A stretch of DNA of 8,833 bases from Scatomorpha pullicola (GTDB lineage Bacteria; Bacillota; Clostridia; Oscillospirales; Oscillospiraceae). Numbering within the stretch: position 1 is the stretch's first letter; each line of letters starts with the position of its first letter. The notes below the pieces were generated by a model. The model was not told the origin of the DNA and did no database searches. It saw only the letters and a program-made list of their open reading frames with translations. Location of the stretch: NCBI GenBank assembly GCA_018716545.1, contig DVJU01000081.1, positions 1 through 8,833 of the forward strand, read 5' to 3'. Shown one piece after another: positions 5,213-8,833 of the stretch. The translations under genes and the position numbers were made by a program.

Positions 5213-6211
5213 ATGAAAATGAAGAAGTTTATCAACGCCCCCGAGACCATCACCGACGAGGAGCTTGTCGGCCTGGGTCTGGCCTATCCCGACATCCTGA
5301 CCGTCGACGGGCATCTGGTTATAAGCAAGGATCTGGAGAACGCGGACCGCGTGACCATCGTCACCTACGGCGGCTCCGGGCACGAGCCCGCGCAGGCCGG
5401 CTTCGTCGGCAAGGGCATGCTGGACGTCCAGGCTGTGGGCGACATCTTTGCCGCGCCCAACGCCAAGCTGGTGTTCGAGGCCATGAAGCGCGCCGACAAG
5501 GGTCACGGCGTGCTGCTGCTGACGCTCAACTACGCCGGAGACCAGCTCGCGGGCAAGCAGGCCATAAAGCTGGCTCAGAAGGCCGGGCTCAACTTCCGCC
5601 AGGTCGTGACCGGCGAGGAAATACAGTACGACCCCAACGGCGAGGACAACAAGCGCGGCCTCGCGGGCGCGGTCGCCCTCTACCACGTCGCCGCCGCTGC
5701 CGCCCGCGAGGGCAAGAGCCTCGACGAGGTGGCGGAGATCGCCCAGCACTACGCCGACAACATGGCCTCCATCACCGTCAAGTCCACCGACGCCACGCAT
5801 CCGCAGAACGGGATGCCCTTCGGCGACCTCGGCGAGACGGACATGATGGAGATAGGCGCCGGCCAGCACGGCGAGGGCGGCGGAGTGCGCGTGCCCATGA
5901 TGTCCGCCAGGGACACCGTCGCCACCGTGGCCGGAGCGCTCAGCTCCAAGCTCGGCCTGACGGCCGGGGACAAGGCCTTCGTCATGATAAACGGCTGCGG
6001 CGCCACCACCATGATGGAGATGCTGGTGCTGTTCAAGGACACCGTTGAATTCCTGCGCGCCAAGGGCGTTGAGGTCGTGGCCAGCATGGTCGGAGAGATA
6101 CTGACCGTGCAGGAGGCCGGCGGCTTCCAGATGAACATAGCCAAGTGGGACGACGAGACGCTCCGCCTGTGGAACACCTCCTGCCACACCCCCGCGTACA
6201 GCAAGGAGTAA
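5213..6211 (+). CDS. dhaK: Dihydroxyacetone kinase-like DhaK (substrate-binding) subunit, divergent
   Basis: Substrate subunit of a Dha kinase, 332 residues; in the family it binds the keto group of dihydroxyacetone through a His hemiaminal and receives phosphate via DhaL. Key positions align with E. coli DhaK shifted by one: GGSGHEP (His57), NYAGD (Asp110) and the substrate-linking His219 in GQHGEGGG. Other family blocks are GFVGKGMLD (63-71), GATTMMEM (263-270) and the ending DDETLRLWNTSCHTPA. Several usually strict motifs differ: QHGEGG for IHGEPG, NYAGDQLAGK for NYTGDVLNFE, and TDATHPQNG for the CTVP loop, so the substrate may not be plain dihydroxyacetone. The start is ATG 5213, eight bases after AGGTGG; the ATG at 5219 is less well placed. 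The last codons contain the AAGGAG ribosome site of the next gene, so translation is coupled. Confidence 0.9.
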   Translation: MKMKKFINAPETITDEELVGLGLAYPDILTVDGHLVISKDLENADRVTIVTYGGSGHEPAQAGFVGKGMLDVQAVGDIFAAPNAKLVFEAMKRADKGHGVLLLTLNYAGDQLAGKQAIKLAQKAGLNFRQVVTGEEIQYDPNGEDNKRGLAGAVALYHVAAAAAREGKSLDEVAEIAQHYADNMASITVKSTDATHPQNGMPFGDLGETDMMEIGAGQHGEGGGVRVPMMSARDTVATVAGALSSKLGLTAGDKAFVMINGCGATTMMEMLVLFKDTVEFLRAKGVEVVASMVGEILTVQEAGGFQMNIAKWDDETLRLWNTSCHTPAYSKE

Positions 6212-6214
6212 GGC

Positions 6215-7099
6215 ATGGCGGACAACATCGGAAACAAGGCCGCCCACAACTACCACCTGGACGTGCCCGCGGCTCAGGAGGGCTTTTACGTAAAAGGCGC
6301 CGCCAACTGTGATTTCGGCATGAAAAGCCGCCTCGCCCGCATCTTTAATCCCAAGTCCGGCAACACCGTCATGCTGGCCTTCGACCACGGCTACATCATG
6401 GGACCTACGTCCGGGCTGGAGCGCATCGACGTGGCGATACCGCCGCTGATACCCCATGTAGACGTGCTTATGGGCACGCGCGGCATCTTCCGCACCTGCA
6501 TATCCCCGGCGGCGCGCGTGGCCAGGTGCGTGCGCGTGACGTATGACTCCACCGTGCTCTACGACGACATGTCCAACGGCGGGGGCATCGCCTGCGACAT
6601 GGCCAACGCCATACGCACCGGCGCCGACTGCGTGGCGGTGCAGACCTTCATAGGCGCGCCGGGCGAGAGCCGCTCGCTGGAGCTGCTCGCCCGCACGGTC
6701 GACACGGCCACCGGCTACGGCATCCCGACGCTGGGCGTCGTCGCGGTGGGCAAGGACATGGAGCGAACCGAAAAGTTCTTCCTGCTGGCCACCCGCGTCC
6801 TGGCCGAAAACGGCGCCAACATAGTCAAGAGCTATTACTGCGACGGCTTTGAGCGCGTCGCGGCCGCCTGCCCGGTACCCATAGTGATAGCCGGCGGCAA
6901 AAAGCTGCCCGAGCCCGACGCGCTGGAGATGGCGTACAAGGCCATACGCGACGGCGCGCACGGCGTGGACATGGGGCGCAACATCTTCCAGTCCGACTGC
7001 CCGGAGGGCATGGCTCAGGCCATAGGCAAGGTGGTGCATGAGGGCTACACGCCCGCCCAGGCCTTCGAGGTCTATCAGGAGATAAAGCACAGCAAATAG
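6215..7099 (+). CDS. lsrF: LsrF-like class I aldolase/thiolase
   Basis: TIM-barrel class I (Schiff-base) enzyme of the DeoC/DhnA group, 294 residues, very like E. coli LsrF, which cleaves 3-hydroxy-5-phosphonooxypentane-2,4-dione with CoA to dihydroxyacetone phosphate and acetyl-CoA. Shared blocks include MKSRLARIFNPKSGNTVMLA with FDHGY (36-60), GPTSGLERID (63-72), DVLMGTRGI (83-91), VGKDMERT (178-185), VPIVIAGGKKLPE (221-233) and GVDMGRNIFQS (250-260). Lys205 in NIVKSYY aligns with the catalytic lysine of LsrF; FDHG (56-59) is another active-site block. The start is ATG 6215, with AAGGAG six bases upstream and only three bases after the dhaK stop. The likeness to LsrF is strong along the whole length, but a related aldol or acyl-transfer reaction on another phospho-ketose cannot be excluded; the co-encoded kinase is not LsrK. 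Confidence 0.88.
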   Translation: MADNIGNKAAHNYHLDVPAAQEGFYVKGAANCDFGMKSRLARIFNPKSGNTVMLAFDHGYIMGPTSGLERIDVAIPPLIPHVDVLMGTRGIFRTCISPAARVARCVRVTYDSTVLYDDMSNGGGIACDMANAIRTGADCVAVQTFIGAPGESRSLELLARTVDTATGYGIPTLGVVAVGKDMERTEKFFLLATRVLAENGANIVKSYYCDGFERVAAACPVPIVIAGGKKLPEPDALEMAYKAIRDGAHGVDMGRNIFQSDCPEGMAQAIGKVVHEGYTPAQAFEVYQEIKHSK

Positions 7100-7112
7100 C
7101 CCTGCGCCGGGA

Positions 7113-7137
7113 GCCGGGCGGCACGTATGCCGCCGGC
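7113..7137 (+). other. Intercistronic hairpin between the lsrF-like and VOC genes
   Basis: 7113-7123 pairs with 7128-7137 with one bulged G, loop CGTA. There is no U tail, so it is not a standard terminator. It lies 14 bases past the stop and 17 bases before the ribosome site of the VOC gene, and may stabilise or separate the segments of the operon transcript. Confidence 0.45.
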
Positions 7138-7167
7138 CGGTACAGGAGCATCTAGGAGGAGATACTT

Positions 7168-7491
7168 ATGTCCGCTGAATACATGCACATCGGGATTCCC
7201 ATCACCAATAAGAAGCCCGGTATGGTCCACAATGAGGGCGCGGGGTTCTGGGTCAGCAATGTGGACGACTACGACTACAAGATCGAGTACCTCAAATTTG
7301 AGGAGGGCACTCCATTCCCGGAGGTGCTCCACCGCAATCCGCACGTGGCGTATAAGGTAGACGACCTGCAAAAGTACATCGACGACGCCGATTCCGTCAT
7401 ATGCGGACCCATGGATGCAAACGAAAAGGGCGACAAGCTGGCCTTCGTCTGGAAGGACGGGGCTATCCTGGAGCTGTATATGGAAGCGTAA
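7168..7491 (+). CDS. Compact VOC-fold (glyoxalase/epimerase-like) protein
   Basis: A 107-residue soluble protein, last gene of the operon, with AGGAGGAG seven bases before the ATG. It reads as a shortened vicinal-oxygen-chelate fold: first half with strands MHIGIP (6-11), GAGFWVS (24-30) and YKIEYLKF (37-44); second half with PHVAYKVDDL (58-67), SVICGP (76-81) and LAFVWKDGAILELYM (91-105). His7, Glu40, His59 and Glu102 fall where VOC enzymes such as methylmalonyl-CoA epimerase carry their metal ligands, so a divalent-metal enzyme is likely. The loops are much shorter than in typical 125-140-residue members. VOC enzymes often catalyse epimerisation or isomerisation through an enediolate, which would suit a phospho-dihydroxyketone pathway. 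The fold assignment is by eye and the reaction is inferred. Confidence 0.7.
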   Translation: MSAEYMHIGIPITNKKPGMVHNEGAGFWVSNVDDYDYKIEYLKFEEGTPFPEVLHRNPHVAYKVDDLQKYIDDADSVICGPMDANEKGDKLAFVWKDGAILELYMEA

Positions 7492-7502
7492 CGCGTGAAT
7501 GT

Positions 7503-7535
7503 TGCCGGAGCACGCCGATGGGCTGTGCTCCGGCA
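7503..7535 (+). terminator. Terminator-like hairpin after the kinase operon
   Basis: Perfect 11-bp arms, 7503-7513 and 7525-7535 (TGCCGGAGCAC and its complement), with a short inner GCC/GGC pairing in the loop. It starts 11 bases after the VOC stop and lies before the convergent reductase gene. The tail (GCGCTGTTG) is not U-rich, so termination may be weak or factor-assisted. The rest of the gap to 7594 is GC-rich and unremarkable. Confidence 0.5.
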
Positions 7536-7594
7536 GCGCTGTTGTATGCCCGCGCGCGGTGTGAGCGCGGCTCGCGCCGTGGCGGAGCCGGACG

Positions 7595-8140
7595 TCACAG
7601 GCTCTCCGCGAGCGCGGCTGCGCGCTCGACACCGTCTGTCTTGGCGATGTCGCCCTCGTTCAGCACGCCGGGGATGAGCACCTCGCCCGCCATGCGCCAG
7701 CCGAGAAGGGCGGCGGAGCGCTCGATGGGCACGCGCACGCCGTCGAGCACGCTCATGTCCTCCTCCTCGCAGCAGGCTATCAGCGCGCACTCCTTGCCGG
7801 CCACGTCCCTGCCCGCGACGCAGAAGGAGTAGAGCTTGTCTATAACGCACTTTATCTGCGCGGGGATGGAGTACCAGTACACGGGCATCGTGAACACGAC
7901 GACGTCGGCGGCGAGTATGTCGGGCGCCATCGTGTTGAAGCCGTCGTCGAAGGTGCAGGCGTTCCCGGTGCTGAAGCAGGTCTGACATGCGCGGCAGCCG
8001 CCCAGCTCCATCTCCGCGGCGTCATAGCGCCTGACGCTGTGTCCCTTGGCCTCGGCGGCCTTGATGAAGGCCTCGGTCATGGCCTGACTGTTGCCGTTTT
8101 TGCGCGGGGAGCCTGTTATTACCACTATTTTCTTGCTCAT
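7595..8140 (-). CDS. Flavodoxin-fold NAD(P)H-dependent FMN reductase, iron-sulfur flavoprotein-like
   Basis: A 181-residue flavodoxin-like reductase. The FMN phosphate loop is GSPRKNGNS (10-18), and MPVYWYSIPAQIKCVIDK (85-102) is the second flavin-contact block of the NADPH-dependent FMN reductase/Isf group. Between them, cysteines 49, 52, 55 and 62 form CX2CX2CX6C, the compact motif that holds a 4Fe-4S cluster in iron-sulfur flavoproteins (Isf); many related clostridial reductases share it, and whether a cluster is bound is inferred. Further cysteines at 98, 107, 118, 123 and 124 are notable. The ATG at 8140 has AGGAGG eight bases upstream; a second ATG nearer the ribosome site is out of frame. 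The gene is divergent from an HxlR regulator, a common arrangement in which HxlR represses a quinone, azo or nitro reductase. It probably transfers electrons to such acceptors or serves redox defence. Confidence 0.85.
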   Translation of the reverse strand: MSKKIVVITGSPRKNGNSQAMTEAFIKAAEAKGHSVRRYDAAEMELGGCRACQTCFSTGNACTFDDGFNTMAPDILAADVVVFTMPVYWYSIPAQIKCVIDKLYSFCVAGRDVAGKECALIACCEEEDMSVLDGVRVPIERSAALLGWRMAGEVLIPGVLNEGDIAKTDGVERAAALAESL

Positions 8141-8195
8141 TGCTCATTCCTCCTGCTTTAAAAGGCGGTTGACTTTCGCCCCTTGTGATACTACA

Positions 8196-8223
8196 ATCAT
8201 AGCAGTAATATGTAATAATACAA
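8196..8223 (-). promoter_or_regulatory. Candidate promoter of the flavin reductase gene
   Basis: On the minus strand, TTGTAT (8218-8223), a 16-base spacer and TATGAT (8196-8201). The start codon is at 8140, with a leader of about 50 bases. It sits in the A/T-rich centre of the divergent intergenic region 8141-8268 and contains a GTA-N11-TAC pseudo-palindrome. Confidence 0.5.
8205..8221. promoter_or_regulatory. Candidate HxlR operator
   Basis: A 17-base imperfect palindrome with six of eight symmetric pairs (GTAATAT-GT-AATAATAC) that begins GTA and ends TAC, the general pattern of HxlR-family sites. It fills the spacer of the predicted reductase promoter. In an A/T-rich stretch this could be chance. 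Confidence 0.35.
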
Positions 8224-8241
8224 GTACGCACATTTGAGTTA

Positions 8242-8247
8242 TATACT
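8242..8247 (+). promoter_or_regulatory. Candidate -10 element for the HxlR gene
   Basis: TATACT lies 21 bases before the HxlR ATG, so the leader would be short. No acceptable -35 is seen 16-18 bases upstream, so this is weak. Confidence 0.3.
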
Positions 8248-8268
8248 TACCTAAAGGGAAGTGAAAGC

Positions 8269-8601
8269 ATGACGAACCGCTGCATATCCGACGAGAGCCT
8301 GAGCACGACCGGCTTCAGCTACACGCTGTCGCTGATAAACGGCAAGTACAAGATGACGATACTCTACACGCTGATGGAGTTCGGCGTGGTGCGCTTCAAC
8401 GAGATGAAGAAGTACATAGGCGGGATATCCTTCAAGACGCTCAGCTCCACGCTCAAGGAGCTGGAGCGTGACCGGCTGGTGCACCGCGAGGAGTACCCGC
8501 AGATACCGCCGAAGGTGGAATACAGCCTGACCGAGCGCGGGAAGTCACTCATACCCATCCTGGACGCCATGTGCGAGTGGGGCGACCGCAACCGGCTGTG
8601 A
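8269..8601 (+). CDS. HxlR-family winged-helix regulator, possibly redox-sensing
   Basis: A 110-residue winged-helix protein of the HxlR (MarR-like dimeric) family. INGKYKMTILYTLMEFGVVRFNEMKKYI (23-50) is the family's hallmark opening, followed by the recognition helix ISFKTLSSTLKELERDRLVHR (53-73), the wing YPQIPPKVEYSLTERGKSL (76-94) and the C-terminal dimerisation helix. Cys5 near the N-terminus and Cys102 near the C-terminus are placed much as the redox-active cysteines of Bacillus subtilis YodB (Cys6 and Cys101), which forms intersubunit disulfides with quinones or diamide. The ATG at 8269 has AGGG ten bases upstream, a modest ribosome site. It is divergent from the flavin reductase and is probably its repressor and sensor. 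A hairpin follows 17 bases after the stop. Family call secure; redox sensing is inferred from cysteine positions. Confidence 0.88.
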   Translation: MTNRCISDESLSTTGFSYTLSLINGKYKMTILYTLMEFGVVRFNEMKKYIGGISFKTLSSTLKELERDRLVHREEYPQIPPKVEYSLTERGKSLIPILDAMCEWGDRNRL

Positions 8602-8613
8602 CGCCGGCGCAAA

Positions 8614-8644
8614 CGAAAAAGCACCGATCTTCGGATCGGTGCTT
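8614..8644. terminator. UUCG-capped terminator hairpin after the HxlR gene
   Basis: Perfect 11-bp stem (8619-8629 with 8634-8644) closed by C(TTCG)G, an unusually stable tetraloop. On the plus strand the tail after the stem is weak (CAGCTT). On the minus strand the stem is followed by TTTTTCG, a good U tail, so it probably works in both directions and may also stop transcripts entering from the right. Confidence 0.7.
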
Positions 8645-8670
8645 CAGCTTGTCGAAAAAGCCTCGCAGAG

Positions 8671-8823
8671 TTTCGCGCCCTATGGGCGCGAAAGGGACTG
8701 CAATCATTTTCGGCGGCGGCGTGTACGTCGCCGAAAATACTTCGGGTTCCCGATGAGTGCGAATCGCACTCATCGGGAGAGGAGGAGCAGCGAAATGACT
8801 GAGCTCTCGGCTTTAGCCGGGAG
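8671..8823. repeat. Cluster of four further palindromes (possible dispersed repeat element)
   Basis: In 153 bases: a 10-bp perfect hairpin at 8671-8693 (TTTCGCGCCC, TAT loop); a 10-bp perfect one at 8706-8738 with a 13-base loop; a 14-bp one with a single central base at 8749-8777; and a 9-bp one with one wobble pair at 8804-8823. With the 8619-8644 hairpin this makes five in a row. CGAAAAAGC is directly repeated at 8614-8622 and 8653-8661. CGGG-TT-CCCG at 8743-8752 overlaps the third palindrome and would compete with it. There is no transposase and no obvious target-site duplication within the window. Dispersed intergenic repeat, MITE-like element or structured RNA are the options; which of these cannot be decided here. 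Confidence 0.5.
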
Positions 8824-8833
8824 CGAAGGATAT
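8795..8833 (+). CDS. Possible start of a new gene, cut by the window edge
   Basis: An ATG at 8795 has AGGAGG (8780-8785) nine bases upstream and opens 13 codons (MTELSALAGSEGY) without a stop before the window ends. The first codons overlap the last hairpin of the palindrome cluster, which argues as much for non-coding sequence. No family can be recognised from 13 residues. Confidence 0.25.
   Translation, partial: MTELSALAGSEGY

Noticed and set aside
5105..7090. A 661-codon open frame on the minus strand
   Set aside because: It lies opposite dhaK and the lsrF-like gene, is rich in His, Val, Gly and Ala in the way antisense frames of GC-rich genes are, and has no recognisable domain; the plus-strand genes are certain.
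8189..8207. TACT-N11-AGTA inverted repeat as a second HxlR operator
   Set aside because: Only 4-bp arms in A/T-rich DNA; too weak to separate from chance.
1..8833. CRISPR array, tRNA or rRNA genes, integrase or transposase
   Set aside because: No regularly spaced repeats, no tRNA-like cloverleaf and no recombinase-like protein was found on reading both strands.

Overview
The window looks like chromosome of an anaerobic Bacillota, probably a GC-rich gut-type member of the Clostridia. This is an inference from strong AGGAGG ribosome sites, use of TTG and GTG starts, frequent ATA and AGG codons in GC-rich genes, and gene families typical of that group (PucR-type activator, an XRE regulator paired with a small DUF6442-like membrane protein, HxlR with an iron-sulfur flavoprotein-like reductase). 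No tRNA, rRNA, CRISPR array, transposase or phage gene was seen, and no gene-free stretch exceeds 300 bases.

Layout. (1) 1-1506, +: 3' part of a PucR/CdaR-type regulator. It converges on (2) 1561-2448, -: a classical short-chain dehydrogenase; the two share a perfect 21-bp bidirectional terminator hairpin. (3) 2627-3168, -: a translationally coupled pair, a three-helix membrane protein and a 70-residue XRE regulator, behind a promoter carrying two copies of a 14-bp palindrome. (4) 3424-4356, +: a SorC/DeoR-family sugar-binding regulator (the family of LsrR). (5) 4578-7491, +: an operon of dhaL-like, dhaK-like, lsrF-like and VOC-fold genes. (6) 7595-8140, -, and 8269-8601, +: a flavodoxin-fold FMN reductase with a CX2CX2CX6C motif, divergent from an HxlR regulator with cysteines placed as in the redox sensor YodB. 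(7) 8602-8833: a palindrome-dense segment with five consecutive hairpins, possibly a dispersed repeat, ending in a possible new start codon.

How the genes may work together. The most interesting unit is regions 4 and 5. A 14-bp motif, GTTAC-RW-ATGT-NNN, occurs once just downstream of the regulator's own promoter and three times in the 221 bases before the kinase operon, where two copies bracket a recognisable promoter. This supports local repression and autoregulation by the SorC protein. The operon mirrors the logic of the lsr (autoinducer-2) pathway: an LsrR-family regulator, a kinase for dihydroxyketones (DhaKL, in the place of LsrK), a small metal-binding VOC protein that could be an isomerase (in the place of LsrG) and a close relative of the LsrF thiolase. 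No lsr-type transporter and no DhaM are present in the window. The substrate is not known; dihydroxyacetone, a tetrulose and an AI-2-like dihydroxypentanedione are all possible.
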